Positions 8,627 through 18,954 of a stretch of 64,000 nt of DNA are shown piece after piece. The position numbers and the translations under genes were made by a program. The stretch's first letter is position 1. Every line of letters starts with the position of its first letter. The notes below the pieces were generated by a model. The model did not search any database. It had not been told where the DNA came from and saw only the letters and a list, made by a program, of their open reading frames with translations. Source of the stretch: Petropleomorpha daqingensis (lineage in GTDB: Bacteria > Actinomycetota > Actinomycetes > Mycobacteriales > Geodermatophilaceae); assembly GCF_013408985.1 (NCBI RefSeq), contig NZ_JACBZT010000001.1:1984001-2048000 (forward strand). The letters run 5' to 3'.

Positions 8627-9136
8627 TCATGTCGCCTCGTCCCGGACCGCTTCCGCCCTCCGCGCGAGGTCCTCGGCCATCCGCTGCGCGACGTCGAGCT
8701 CGAGGTTCGGCACCCGGACGGTGCCCTGCGACGACGCGGTGAGGACGGCGACCGAGGCCAGCCCGAACAGCTGCTGCAGCACGCCGCGGGTCACGTCGAC
8801 GGTCTGGATGCGGGCGATCGGCACCAGCGTCCAGGTGCGGGTCAGCCAGCCGGTGAGCGTGTAGACGGCCTCGCCGGTGACCTCCCAGCGGTGCACGCGG
8901 TAGCGGAACACCGGGCGGATGCCGACGGCCACGATGGCGTACACGACCGCGGCGGCCGGCACGGCCCACTGCAGCACCGGCAGCGGGCCGCCCTCGTCGG
9001 GGACGAGCAGGGTGAACACCGTGGCGGCGACGCCGAGGACGAGCGCGCTGACCAGGCCCTGGGTGACCCACAGCCAGATCGCGGAGCGGGACAGCGGCCA
9101 GGCCGGCATCCGGACGGGCGGGGGTGCGGTGCTCAT
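8627..9136 (-). CDS. Small PH-domain (bPH2) membrane protein, YdbS-like
   Basis: A 169-residue protein with two membrane helices (about residues 20-45 and 52-75) followed by one bPH2 domain: YRVHRWEVTGEAVYTLTG, then PIARIQTVDVTRGVLQQLFG, which is the usual PH-2 signature. It is the first gene of the minus-strand set that continues into the larger PH protein and the LCP enzyme. The start ATG 9136 is chosen because the conserved part begins directly after it; upstream codons would run into the divergent rhodanese gene. It is probably the YdbS-type partner of the next gene. Confidence 0.85.
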   Translation of the reverse strand: MSTAPPPVRMPAWPLSRSAIWLWVTQGLVSALVLGVAATVFTLLVPDEGGPLPVLQWAVPAAAVVYAIVAVGIRPVFRYRVHRWEVTGEAVYTLTGWLTRTWTLVPIARIQTVDVTRGVLQQLFGLASVAVLTASSQGTVRVPNLELDVAQRMAEDLARRAEAVRDEAT

Positions 9137-9193
9137 GTCGGCTCCATCCAAGCAGGACGAGCGGCCCCGCCCGGCAGTTGCAGAATGGAACGC

Positions 9194-9526
9194 GTGATGC
9201 CGATGCAGGTCCCGACCGTGTCCGTCGACGAGATCCCGGAGGACGCCGTCGTCCTCGACGTCCGAGAAGACGACGAGTGGGTGCACGGGCACATCGACGG
9301 TGCAACGCACATCCCCATGGGCGAGGTGCCCGCACGCCTCGACGACCTGCCCGAGGGTGACCCGCTCTACGTGACCTGCCGCATGGGCGGCCGCTCGGCG
9401 CGGGTCGCGGCGTGGCTGAACGCGAACGGCTTCGACGCGGTGAACGTCGCCGGCGGCATGGGCGAGTGGGAGGCGGCCGGCCGGCCCATGGTCAGCGAGA
9501 CCGGCCACGCCCCCTTCGTCCGCTGA
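9194..9526 (+). CDS. Rhodanese-domain protein (single domain)
   Basis: A 110-residue single-domain rhodanese. VLDVREDDEWVHGHIDGATHIP is split across the first half, and the active loop C62-R-M-G-G-R is a complete six-residue thiosulfate:cyanide-type loop, so sulfur transfer through Cys62 is expected. Three starts are possible: ATG 9185, GTG 9194, ATG 9197. I chose 9194 because the hexamer CAGAAT (9181-9186) sits 7 bases before it, the leaderless spacing seen at other genes in this window. It is divergent from the PH-domain gene by about 57 bases. The acceptor is unknown. Confidence 0.85.
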   Translation: MMPMQVPTVSVDEIPEDAVVLDVREDDEWVHGHIDGATHIPMGEVPARLDDLPEGDPLYVTCRMGGRSARVAAWLNANGFDAVNVAGGMGEWEAAGRPMVSETGHAPFVR

Positions 9527-9533
9527 GCTCTGC

Positions 9534-9575
9534 GGTTTCGCGCGCTCAACCGCGCGCGGTCAAGCGCGCGAAACC
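9534..9575. terminator. Bidirectional hairpin terminator, repeat family A
   Basis: Arms 9534-9554 and 9555-9575 pair at 19 of 21 positions, beginning GGTTTCGCGCGCT. It lies between the convergent rhodanese and acyl-CoA ligase genes. A very similar palindrome occurs at 45958-46003. Confidence 0.75.
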
Positions 9576-9580
9576 ACCGC

Positions 9581-11197
<1,617 letters not shown>

Positions 11198-11295
11198 GAT
11201 CCGCATGGTGCCAGTGACCCCGCTCACGATCCACCGGGGCGTGCCCCTACCGTGCATGGGAGCGCGCCCACCGGCGTCCGACGGACGGAGACGAC

Positions 11296-12684
11296 GTGTC
11301 GGAGAACGGGATCATCCAGGTCAGCGGCTCATCGCTGGTGCTGCCTGACGGTTCGCCCGTCGTCCTGCGCGGGGTGGGTCTCGGCGGCTGGCTGAACATG
11401 GAGAACTTCATCACCGGCTACCCGGGGACGGAGTCGCAGCAGCGCACGGTGCTGCGCGCCGCGCTCGGCGACGAGGGCTACCGGCGGTTCTTCGACCGCT
11501 TCCTCGACGACTTCTTCACCGACGCCGACGCCCGGTTCCTGGCCGACCTCGGGCTCAACTGCGTGCGGATCCCGTTCAACTACCGGCACTTCGAGGACGA
11601 CGACCGCCCGTTCGAGCTGAAGGAGGAGGGATTCCGGCGGCTCGACCAGGCCGTCGACGCCTGCGCCCGCGCCGGCATCTTCTCGATCCTCGACCTGCAC
11701 GCGCTGCCCGGGTACCAGAACCAGCACTGGCACAGCGACAACCCGACGCACTGGGCGCACTTCTGGCAGCACCGCCACTTCCAGGACCGCGTCGTCCACC
11801 TGTGGGAGGCGCTGGCCGAGCACTACCGGGACAACCCCTGGGTGGCCGGCTACAACCCGATCAACGAACCAGGCGACGCCGTCGGGGAGACGATCGGCCC
11901 GTTCTACCGGCGGCTGGAGTCCGCCGTGCGCGCGGTCGACGCGCACCACGTGCTGTTCCTCGACGGCAACCGCTACTCCACCCAGTTCGACCAGCTCGGT
12001 GACCCGCTCCCGAACACCGTCTACACCGCGCACGACTACGCGCTGCCCGGCTTCGTCGACGGCGGCCCGTACCCGGGGGTGAGCCGGGGGCAGCAGGTCG
12101 ACCGGTCGGTCGTGGAGCAGACGTTCCTGCAGCGGACGGCGTACATGCGCGAGACCGGGACGCCGATCTGGGTCGGCGAGTTCGGGCCGGTCTACACCGG
12201 CGACGCCGAGCGCGACGCGATGCGCTACCGGCTGCTCGCCGACCAGCTGGAGATCTACCGCGAGCACGACGCCAGCTGGGCGCTCTGGACGTACAAGGAC
12301 ATCGGGCTGCAAGGGCTGGTGCACACCCCACCGGACTCGCCGTACGTGCAGCGGATCCGGCCGGTGCTGGAGAAGAAGGCCCGGCTCGGCGTCGACTCGT
12401 GGGGCTCGACCGACGCCGGCGTGCGGGAGGTCCTCGACCCGATCGAGACGCTGTTCGCCGAGGAGTTCCCCGACTTCGCGCCGTATCCGTGGGGCGCGCA
12501 CCGCTGGATCCACGGGATCGTCCGGCACGTGCTGCTCGCCGAGGCGCTGGTCGGCGACTTCGGCAAGGCCTTCGAGGGGGTCTCGCCCGACGAGGCGACC
12601 GAGCTGGCCGGCTCGTTCGCCCTCGACCGCTGCGTCGTCCGGGAGCCCCTGGCCGAGATCCTGCGGACGTCCGGTCAGCTGTAG
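11296..12684 (+). CDS. Glycoside hydrolase family 5-like, apparently intracellular
   Basis: A 462-residue TIM-barrel glycosidase. VLRGVGLGGWLNMENF opens the barrel, NPINEP carries the acid/base E191, and WVGEFGPV carries the nucleophile E295, the GH5 (clan A) arrangement. There is no signal peptide or membrane segment, so it probably acts in the cytosol on an imported or internal glycoside; beta-glucan or ether-linked sugars are possible. The GTG start at 11296 follows a GGAG site by 5 bases. The last 10 bases overlap the convergent gene at 12675. The substrate cannot be assigned. Confidence 0.82.
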   Translation: MSENGIIQVSGSSLVLPDGSPVVLRGVGLGGWLNMENFITGYPGTESQQRTVLRAALGDEGYRRFFDRFLDDFFTDADARFLADLGLNCVRIPFNYRHFEDDDRPFELKEEGFRRLDQAVDACARAGIFSILDLHALPGYQNQHWHSDNPTHWAHFWQHRHFQDRVVHLWEALAEHYRDNPWVAGYNPINEPGDAVGETIGPFYRRLESAVRAVDAHHVLFLDGNRYSTQFDQLGDPLPNTVYTAHDYALPGFVDGGPYPGVSRGQQVDRSVVEQTFLQRTAYMRETGTPIWVGEFGPVYTGDAERDAMRYRLLADQLEIYREHDASWALWTYKDIGLQGLVHTPPDSPYVQRIRPVLEKKARLGVDSWGSTDAGVREVLDPIETLFAEEFPDFAPYPWGAHRWIHGIVRHVLLAEALVGDFGKAFEGVSPDEATELAGSFALDRCVVREPLAEILRTSGQL

Positions 12685-13562
12685 TTCTGCACGACCCCCT
12701 GTACCAGGGCCTTCAGGGCCTCGGTCGCGGTGTGCGGCGCCTCGGTGCGGGCCTGGGCGTCGAGCACCCAGGTGCCCTTGCCGCGCGCATCCGGCAGGGT
12801 CAGCTGCAGCTCCGTGCCGGTGCCGGTGTCGCAGCGGGTGAGCACCGCCTGCGGGTCCACCGCGGGCAGCGGGACGGTCGGGCACGGCTGTCCCTGGTGC
12901 TCGTACGCCGCGACGCCGTCCGGCGCCGTCCCGTCGCCGAGGAAGCCGACCGACAGGAGGTAGGCGTAGTCGTACGGGCCGTCGTAGGAGAGCGGCACCG
13001 GCACCCACTCGCAGCCCATCGGGCCGTTGGGCAGCGTGCCGATCCAGTAGCTCATCTTCTGGCCGAGGGCGGCGGACAGCCCGGTGGCCAGGCGGGGGCA
13101 GGTGGACATCTCCTCCTCAGTCGACGAACCGGGGTAGGGCTTGCCCGCCGGGAGCCACTGGTCCCAGGCGGTGGGGGACGTCAGCGTCACCGGCGTCGTC
13201 AGCTGCGCGGCGACCGCCTGCAGGGCGGCCAGCTCCTGGAGGTGGGCGGCGTCGTCCGCGGCCGAGGAGGCGATCGGCGACTTCTCCTCCGGCGCGGACG
13301 TCGGGATCGGAGAGCTCGTCGTCGGTGCGGCCGTGGTGGCGGGGGCCGGGGTCGCGGGGGCCGCGGGTGCCGAGGACAGCGAGCTGCCGACGGCGGGCAC
13401 GCCGACGGCGATGACGGCGACCGCGGCGGTCACCGCGATCAGCCCGGCGCGCGTGCGCCGACGGTGCCGGTAGCGGGCGACGGCGTCGGACGCCGACACG
13501 GCGGGGGCGGGGCCGGCCAGGTCGTCGGCGAGGTCGTGCAGCCGGGTGGAGAGGTCGTTCAC
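12675..13562 (-). CDS. Membrane-anchored protein paired with the SigE-type sigma factor
   Basis: A 295-residue protein with a 40-residue cytosolic N-terminus, one membrane helix (about residues 40-60), a Ser/Thr/Pro/Ala-rich stalk (61-95) and an extracellular domain of about 190 residues with four cysteines (CPRL, CEWV, CPTV, RCDT). The start overlaps the sigma factor stop by 4 bases (ATGA), so the two are translated together. Position suggests an anti-sigma or signal-sensing partner, but the N-terminus lacks the zinc-binding HxxxCxxC of classic anti-sigma factors. I do not recognise the outer domain. Confidence 0.75.
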   Translation of the reverse strand: MNDLSTRLHDLADDLAGPAPAVSASDAVARYRHRRRTRAGLIAVTAAVAVIAVGVPAVGSSLSSAPAAPATPAPATTAAPTTSSPIPTSAPEEKSPIASSAADDAAHLQELAALQAVAAQLTTPVTLTSPTAWDQWLPAGKPYPGSSTEEEMSTCPRLATGLSAALGQKMSYWIGTLPNGPMGCEWVPVPLSYDGPYDYAYLLSVGFLGDGTAPDGVAAYEHQGQPCPTVPLPAVDPQAVLTRCDTGTGTELQLTLPDARGKGTWVLDAQARTEAPHTATEALKALVQGVVQNYS

Positions 13563-14080
13563 GGGAGCCTCCTCGAGGTCGGCTCTGGGGAGGTGGCCAG
13601 CAGCTCGCGCAGGACGGCGAGCCCGCGGCCGACCGAGTTGTTCACCGTCTTGGTCGAGCAGCCCATGAGCCGGGCGGTCTCGGCCTCGCTGAGGTCGTCG
13701 AAGTAGCGGAGGACGACGGCGGTGCGCACCCGCGGCGAGAGCTCCCGCAGCGCGGTGCGCAGCTCGTCGGCCTGGGCGTGCCGGGCCTGCAGGTCGGCGT
13801 CGTCGCCCCGGTCGGGGACCGCCTCGATGACCTGCTCGGTGTTGGTCAGCCGCCGCAGCCAGGAGAGGTGGCTGTTGACCAGCAGTCTGCGGACGTAGGC
13901 CACCGGCTCGTCGGCCGCGCGGACCTTGTCCCAGTGGGCGTAGGCGCGCGCCAGCGCGGTCTGGGTCAGGTCCTCCCCGCGGGCGCGGTCACCGGTGAGC
14001 AGGCTCGCGGTGCGCAGCAGGGCGCCGCCGTGCTCCCGGACGAAGTCCGTGAACTCGTCGTCGTCCGTCGGTCTGCCCAC
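13559..14080 (-). CDS. SigE-family ECF RNA polymerase sigma factor
   Basis: A 173-residue group IV sigma factor. Region 2 includes LLRTASLLTGDRARGEDLTQ and the DPxxYVRRLL-like AYVRRLLVNSHLSWLRR; region 4 includes LSPRVRTAVVLRYFDDLSE, then the helix-turn-helix AETARLMGCSTKTVNN. Members of the actinobacterial SigE-like group guide RNA polymerase to stress or development promoters. I chose GTG 14080 because GGGGGG lies about 6 bases before it and homologues start near the conserved D-E-F-x-x-F-V; ATG 14119 is the alternative. The stop overlaps the membrane partner by 4 bases. Confidence 0.87.
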   Translation of the reverse strand: MGRPTDDDEFTDFVREHGGALLRTASLLTGDRARGEDLTQTALARAYAHWDKVRAADEPVAYVRRLLVNSHLSWLRRLTNTEQVIEAVPDRGDDADLQARHAQADELRTALRELSPRVRTAVVLRYFDDLSEAETARLMGCSTKTVNNSVGRGLAVLRELLATSPEPTSRRLP

Positions 14081-14167
14081 CCGTGCCCCCCGTCCGGTGC
14101 GTCCACCCCGTAGACGCATCGGCAGGCGGTGCCGGCCCCAGACGGTCCGGTCTCGTTTCGGTAACGG

Positions 14168-14812
14168 TCAGCGGCGCAGCTCGCGCAGCGCGTCGGTGCC
14201 CACCCAGCGGGCGCCGGGTCCGCCGTCCCGGAGAGCCAGCGCGATCTCGACCGCCCGGGCCCGCAGCTCGGGGTTGCGCTTGCCGATCTGCCGCAGCGCC
14301 CAGCTCGCACCCTTGCGGACGATCGGCCGGTCGTCGTCCGCCCGCTCGGCCACCGCCTGCAGGAACGGCGCGAACCGCTCGTCGTCGGCCTTCTTGTCCG
14401 ACACCGCGAGCCCGGCCATGGTGGCGAACCCGGCGCGCTCGACGAACGGCTCGTCACGCACGCTCCACTCCAGCGCCTTCGCCCACGCGAACGGCGTGTG
14501 CCGGACCAGGTTCTGGCAGAACTGGTCGCAGAGGTCCCAGGAGTCGAGGTCGGCGACCCAGCGGTCCAGCTGCGCCTCCTCGACGCGGTCGCGCTCCTCG
14601 ACCAGGGTCGCCAGGATCCGGGCCTCGTGGACGCCGGAGTCCCAGAGCTGGGCGGCCAGCGCGTGGGAGCGGCCCAGGTCCTTGGCCAGCCCGCGCAGCT
14701 CCGCGACGGTCACGCCGATCGCCGTCCCGCCGCCGATGCCGTAGCGGGCCATGCCCGCCAGCCGCGCCGGGTCGGCCAGCTCGTGCAACCGCGCGAGCAC
14801 GGCGTGCGTCAT
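14168..14812 (-). CDS. DNA alkylation repair (AlkD-like HEAT repeat) protein
   Basis: A 214-residue all-helical protein with the DNA_alkylation family pattern: VTVAELRGLAKDLGRSH, LWDSGVHEARILAT, and W-D-L-C-D-Q near residue 95. AlkD-type enzymes remove bulky cationic N3/N7 alkylated bases. Its length is normal. It begins 10 bases after the P450 stop and shares its transcript, an unusual partnership. RIVRKGASWALRQIG-type HEAT repeats fill the C-terminal half. Glycosylase activity is inferred from the family. Confidence 0.82.
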   Translation of the reverse strand: MTHAVLARLHELADPARLAGMARYGIGGGTAIGVTVAELRGLAKDLGRSHALAAQLWDSGVHEARILATLVEERDRVEEAQLDRWVADLDSWDLCDQFCQNLVRHTPFAWAKALEWSVRDEPFVERAGFATMAGLAVSDKKADDERFAPFLQAVAERADDDRPIVRKGASWALRQIGKRNPELRARAVEIALALRDGGPGARWVGTDALRELRR

Positions 14813-14822
14813 CGAGTCAGGG

Positions 14823-16031
14823 TCACCGGGTGAGGACGACGGGCAGGTCGGCCAGGCCGCGGATGACGAACTCCGGGCGGCGCCGCGCCGGCCGGCCCAG
14901 TTCCAGCCGCGTCGTGCGGCCCAGCAGCGCGCCGAACGACGCCTGCAGCTCGACGCGGGCCAGCGGTGCCCCGATGCAGAAGTGGATGCCCGCGCCGAAG
15001 GAGATGTGCGGGTTGTCGGTGCGCCCGACGTCCAGGGTCTCGGGGTCGGGAAACACCGCCGGGTCGTGGTTGGCCGAACCGAGCAGTGCCGCGATCTTCT
15101 GCCCCCGCTCGATGGTGATCCCGCCGAGCTCGACGTCCTCGGTGGCGGTGCGCTCGAACAGCTGCAGCGGTGAGTCGAACCGCATGAGCTCCTCGATCGC
15201 GGTCGGCAGCAGCGCGGGGTCCTCGCGCAGCCGCTGCAGCTGGTCGGGGTGCTCGAGCAGCGCGAGCAGGCCGTTGCCAGAGACGTTGACCGTCGCCTCG
15301 TGGCCGGCGTTGAGCAGCAGGATGCAGGTGGTGACCAGCTCGTCCTCGGTGAGCTTGTCCCCGTCCGCGTCGCGGGTCGACACGAGGTGGCTGAGCAGGT
15401 CCTCGCCCAGCGCCGTGCGGCGCTGCGCGGCCAGCCCGCGCAGGTACTCCACGAACTCGCCGGCCGCCCGCTCGGCGGCGTCCTCGACGTCGGCGGTCCG
15501 GCCGTACTCGTACATCTTCACGATCGCGTTGGACCAGGGCCGCAGCAGCGGCCGGTCGGCCTCCGGCACACCCAGCAGCTCGGCGATCACCTCGACCGGC
15601 AGCTGCTCGGCCATGCCGGAGAGGATGTCCACCGGCTCGGTGCCGCCCGAACGCTCCAGCAGCTCGTCGACCATGCGGTCGGCCAGCTGCTGCACCCACG
15701 GTCGCAGCCGCTCCACGTGCCCGCGGGCGAACGCCGCGCTGATCAGCCGGCGCAGCCGGGTGTGCTCCGGCGGCTCCATCTCGAGGATCGCGTTGCGGTG
15801 GATCAGGTTGAACTGCCCGAACCGCCCGGCCGGCTCCTTGTCCCGCCAGATCCGGCCCAGCCGCCGGTCGCGCAGGACCGCGTTGGCCTCGGCGTGGGTG
15901 AACGCCAGCCACAGCTGCAGGCCCTCGTGCCACTGCACCGGCGCCGCCTCGCGGGCCCGGGCGAACGACGGGTACGGATCGGCCACCACCGCCGGGTCGG
16001 TGAGGTCGAGCGGAGCGGCTGTCACGGACAC
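14823..16031 (-). CDS. Cytochrome P450
   Basis: A 402-residue soluble bacterial P450. The haem loop is FGAGIHFCIG with C352 as the axial ligand; the K-helix has EELMR (E-x-x-R); the I-helix reads LLNAGHEATVN, with Glu-Ala-Thr at the oxygen-activation site. The substrate is unknown; it needs an external ferredoxin and reductase, which are not nearby. The GTG start at 16031 is preceded by TACGCT with 6 bases between, so a leaderless transcript is likely, and a longer upstream frame is a shadow of the next gene. It is followed after 10 bases by the AlkD-like gene. Confidence 0.92.
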   Translation of the reverse strand: MSVTAAPLDLTDPAVVADPYPSFARAREAAPVQWHEGLQLWLAFTHAEANAVLRDRRLGRIWRDKEPAGRFGQFNLIHRNAILEMEPPEHTRLRRLISAAFARGHVERLRPWVQQLADRMVDELLERSGGTEPVDILSGMAEQLPVEVIAELLGVPEADRPLLRPWSNAIVKMYEYGRTADVEDAAERAAGEFVEYLRGLAAQRRTALGEDLLSHLVSTRDADGDKLTEDELVTTCILLLNAGHEATVNVSGNGLLALLEHPDQLQRLREDPALLPTAIEELMRFDSPLQLFERTATEDVELGGITIERGQKIAALLGSANHDPAVFPDPETLDVGRTDNPHISFGAGIHFCIGAPLARVELQASFGALLGRTTRLELGRPARRRPEFVIRGLADLPVVLTR

Positions 16032-16061
16032 GAGGGCAGCGTAGGTGGCAAGGTGCCCGCC

Positions 16062-16595
16062 GTGACCCTCGCTCGGACGGTGAAGGCCTGGGGTGCGACG
16101 GACGACGACCTGACGCGCCCGCTGCCCTGCGACCGGGTGCTGCCCGACGCCGAGCTCGTCGTGCACCGCGCCGTCGACGTCGCCGCCCCGCCCGAGCTGG
16201 TCTTCCGGTGGCTGTGCCAGCTGCGTGCCGGCCCGTACTCCTACGACCTGGTCGACAACCTCGGCCGGCGCAGCCCGCGGCAGCTCACGCCGGGTCTGGA
16301 CCGGTTGCTCGTCGGGCAGCCCGCGATGCGCATCTTCCGGATCACGTCCTTCGAGCGGCCGCTGCACGTCACCTTCGACTCCCGTCGGCCGCTGGGCCGG
16401 GTCGCGATCACCTACGCCGTCCTGCCGCAGGACGGCGGCTGCCACCTGCTGATGCGGATCCGGTGGACGCCGCCCCCGCTGCCGGTGCCGACGGCGCTGA
16501 CGACGCGGGCGATGGCGGTGGGAGACCTGGTGATGGCCCGGCGGCAGCTGCTCAACCTCAAGCGGCTCGCCGAGCGGGACGCCGCCGCTCCGTAG
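16062..16595 (+). CDS. SRPBCC (START-like) superfamily protein
   Basis: A 177-residue protein of the polyketide cyclase/START-like fold: VVHRAVDVAAPPELVFRW is the typical first strand and helix, followed by a run of antiparallel strands and a long C-terminal helix ending LLNLKRLAERD. Such proteins bind hydrophobic ligands in one cavity. Ligand and function are unknown. GTG 16062 is favoured, with CAAGGT 7 bases before it; GTG 16053 is an alternative. The gene is divergent from the P450 with only 30 bases between the starts, so the two may be expressed together. The stop codon forms part of the next gene's -10 hexamer. Confidence 0.75.
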   Translation: MTLARTVKAWGATDDDLTRPLPCDRVLPDAELVVHRAVDVAAPPELVFRWLCQLRAGPYSYDLVDNLGRRSPRQLTPGLDRLLVGQPAMRIFRITSFERPLHVTFDSRRPLGRVAITYAVLPQDGGCHLLMRIRWTPPPLPVPTALTTRAMAVGDLVMARRQLLNLKRLAERDAAAP

Positions 16596-16598
16596 GCT
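16593..16598 (+). promoter_or_regulatory. -10 hexamer TAGGCT, leaderless start
   Basis: TAGGCT lies 7 bases before ATG 16606. Its TAG is also the stop codon of the SRPBCC gene. Confidence 0.55.
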
Positions 16599-16605
16599 CG
16601 GGCGC

Positions 16606-17541
16606 ATGGCTCGCTCCGCAACCAAGCGTCCGCCCGCCCCGAAGGCCGCCGAGGGGGAGATCAACCCGAAGGCGCCGTGCCCCTGCGGCTCGGGCCGCCG
16701 GTACAAGCACTGCCACGGCTCGGGCTACGCGCCCCCGGTGACGCGGCCGTTCGAGGGGCTCCCCGGTGAGCCCGACTGGGTCGCCCTGCGCGAGCTCGTG
16801 CCCGCCGCGACCGCACCCCTGAAGCTGGCCAACGGCCGCGAGGTGACGCTGGCCAGCGTGCTGCCCGGCGGCGCCCCGGCGCTGGTGCGCGCCGAGGGCG
16901 AGATCCTGGTCGGGGTCCAGCTGGCGGGGTCGTCCGACGACATCAGCCGCGACCTCGGGACGGCGCTGGCCGCCGCGCTCGAGGCCCCCGCAGGCGCTCC
17001 GGTCGACCCCGGGCCGATCGGGGCCGCCGGCTCGGCCGGCCCGCGGCTGCAGGAGCTGCTCGACCTGTCGGCGCCGCTGGAGGTCACCGTGCACCAGGAC
17101 TTCGGGTTCTGGCTGGAGGGTGTCGACGCCGGACCCGCGGCGGCCGCGGGCCTGGAGCAGGCCAACGCCGCGGTGCTGCCCACCGAGCGGCTCGAGGGCC
17201 TCGGCGCCGCGTACTGGGTCCGCCCGAGCGTCGACCGCGCCCACCTGCGCTGGGTCCGGGCGGAGGACGAGGAGCCGCTGCTCGACGCGCTCGCCCGGCT
17301 GCGCGCCGCCGAGGAGCTGACCCTCGGCGAGGGCACCCGCTACGCCGGGGCGTTCCGCGCGCACGGTCTCGTCGTCCCGGTGTGGGACCTGCCCGCCGAC
17401 GTGCCGGCCGCCGAGTGGACCGGACCCGCGACGGAGTTCGGCACCCGGCTCGACGCCGCCCTCGCGGCGAGCACGCCGCTGTCGGCCGACGAGCGCCGGG
17501 CCCGCGCCGGCCTGCTCTCCCGCCAGGTCACCCTCCGCTGA
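16606..17541 (+). CDS. DUF5926 family protein with SEC-C zinc motif
   Basis: A 311-residue actinobacterial protein. After a lysine/proline-rich start it has a SEC-C motif, CPCGSGRRYKHCHG (residues 25-38), the zinc-binding tail seen on SecA and many small adaptor proteins. The remainder matches the DUF5926 pattern: PDWVALRELVPAAT, then LEVTVHQDFGFWLEG and WVRPSVDRAHLRWVRAEDE. The function is unknown; the SEC-C motif suggests binding to ribosomes or protein substrates. The start is fixed by the leaderless -10 TAGGCT at 16593. Confidence 0.85.
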   Translation: MARSATKRPPAPKAAEGEINPKAPCPCGSGRRYKHCHGSGYAPPVTRPFEGLPGEPDWVALRELVPAATAPLKLANGREVTLASVLPGGAPALVRAEGEILVGVQLAGSSDDISRDLGTALAAALEAPAGAPVDPGPIGAAGSAGPRLQELLDLSAPLEVTVHQDFGFWLEGVDAGPAAAAGLEQANAAVLPTERLEGLGAAYWVRPSVDRAHLRWVRAEDEEPLLDALARLRAAEELTLGEGTRYAGAFRAHGLVVPVWDLPADVPAAEWTGPATEFGTRLDAALAASTPLSADERRARAGLLSRQVTLR

Positions 17542-17685
17542 CCTGCGACACCGCACCTCCTGCCTGCCCGGCGGCGCAGCCGATCGGGTGAGACGGAGAT
17601 CGCGGTTTCGGACGGGTCCGTCCCATACCGTGCCTTGATGAACGCCGCGTTACGGCATCGTGACCTCCGAATCGCCGTCACGGGG

Positions 17686-17715
17686 TTGACGGACCCCCGG
17701 TGTTAGCGCTCACAC
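17686..17715 (+). promoter_or_regulatory. Promoter -35 and LacI-type operator of the arabinose cluster
   Basis: TTGACG at 17686-17691 is a good -35. TGTTAGCGCTCACA at 17701-17714 is a palindrome with one mismatched pair and an AGCGCT centre, typical of LacI-family operators in actinobacteria. It covers the spacer and expected -10, so a bound repressor would block polymerase. The LacI gene at 22016 is the likely binder. Confidence 0.65.
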
Positions 17716-17781
17716 TGGGCCGCTCGCTGTGCGCGAGCTGAGCGCCCGAGCGGCGAAATGTCTCGAGGAGGAGATGTGCAG

Positions 17782-18939
17782 GTGAGCAAGAAGCTCAGGC
17801 TGAGCGCCGTGGGCGCCGCCCTGGCGCTGGGCCTGGTGGCCTGTGGTGGCAGTGGCGCCGGAGGCGGCTCGGGCTCGAGCGGCAACGACAGCAACCCGAG
17901 CGACACGACGATCGGCGTCGCGATGCCGACCCAGACCTCGGAGCGGTGGATCGCTGACGGCAACAACGTCAAGAAGCAGCTCGAGGACAAGGGCTACAAG
18001 GTCGACCTGCAGTACGCGAACGACGACATCCCGACGCAGTCGCAGCAGATCGACCAGATGATCACCAAGGGCGAGAAGCTGCTGATCGTCGCGGCGATCG
18101 ACGGCACCGCCCTGTCCAGCCAGCTGCAGGCCGCGGCCGACGCCGGCATCAAGGTCATCAGCTACGACCGGCTGATCCGTGACACCCCGAACGTCGACTT
18201 CTACGTGAGCTTCGACAACTACAAGGTCGGCGTCGCCCAGGCGACCGCTCTGCTGGCCGGCCTCGGGGTCACCGACAAGGACGGCAAGGCCACCGGCACC
18301 AAGGGTCCGTTCAACATCGAGGTCTTCGCGGGCTCGCTGGACGACAACAACGCGCACTTCTTCTTCGACGGCGCGATGGACACCCTGAAGCAGTACATCG
18401 ACGACGGCACCCTGGTCATCAAGTCCGGCCAGAACCAGATCGAGCAGGTGGCCATCCTCCGCTGGCAGCAGGAGACCGCGCAGAAGCGCATGGAGGACCT
18501 GCTGACGCAGTCCTACAACGACGGCACCACCGTCCAGGGCGTCCTGTCGCCCTACGACGGTCTGTCGCGCGGCATCATCACCGCGCTGCAGAACGCCGGC
18601 TACGGCCCCACCACCAGTGGCGGTGCCAAGCCGATGCCGATCGTGACCGGTCAGGACGCCGAGATCGCCTCGGTCAAGCTGATCAACGACGGTGTCCAGA
18701 GCTCCACGATCTTCAAGGACACCCGTCTGCTGGCCGAGCAGGCCGTCACCGCCGCGGTGGCGTTCCTCAAGGGTGACGAGCCCGAGGCCAACGACACCAA
18801 GACGTACGACAACGGCCAGAAGGTCGTTCCGTCCTTCCTGCTCCCCGTGGTGACCGTCTACAAGGACAACATCCAGAAGGAGCTGATCGACTCCGGGTAC
18901 TACACCGCGGACGAGGTCGCCAAGGGTCAGAGCGACTGA
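17782..18939 (+). CDS. Sugar ABC transporter substrate-binding lipoprotein (ChvE/XylF-like)
   Basis: A 385-residue lipoprotein. The signal peptide ends in the lipobox L-V-A-C (Cys about residue 21), followed by a Gly/Ser linker and a periplasmic-binding type I domain: TTIGVAMPTQTSERW, VSFDNYKVGV and VTGQDAEIASVKLI. It captures a sugar, most likely L-arabinose from context though xylose or galactose are possible in this group, and passes it to the ATPase and permease encoded next. The GTG at 17782 was chosen over ATG 17758 because GGAGGAG lies 9 bases before it. A strong hairpin after the stop (18955-19000) likely limits downstream transcription. Confidence 0.9.
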   Translation: MSKKLRLSAVGAALALGLVACGGSGAGGGSGSSGNDSNPSDTTIGVAMPTQTSERWIADGNNVKKQLEDKGYKVDLQYANDDIPTQSQQIDQMITKGEKLLIVAAIDGTALSSQLQAAADAGIKVISYDRLIRDTPNVDFYVSFDNYKVGVAQATALLAGLGVTDKDGKATGTKGPFNIEVFAGSLDDNNAHFFFDGAMDTLKQYIDDGTLVIKSGQNQIEQVAILRWQQETAQKRMEDLLTQSYNDGTTVQGVLSPYDGLSRGIITALQNAGYGPTTSGGAKPMPIVTGQDAEIASVKLINDGVQSSTIFKDTRLLAEQAVTAAVAFLKGDEPEANDTKTYDNGQKVVPSFLLPVVTVYKDNIQKELIDSGYYTADEVAKGQSD

Positions 18940-18954
18940 CCCTGCCCCCCGGCC

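Noticed and set aside
11198..11257. ATG 11257 as the acyl-CoA ligase start
   Set aside because: It adds 20 residues not typical of the family and nearly reaches the divergent GH5 promoter; internal starts fit better.
16032..16706. N-terminal extension of the P450 to 16706
   Set aside because: It overlaps the SRPBCC gene completely and lacks P450 similarity.
17658..17685. CGTGAC/GTCACG as a second CRP site before the arabinose operon
   Set aside because: The half sites are 12 or more bases apart, not the 6 required.
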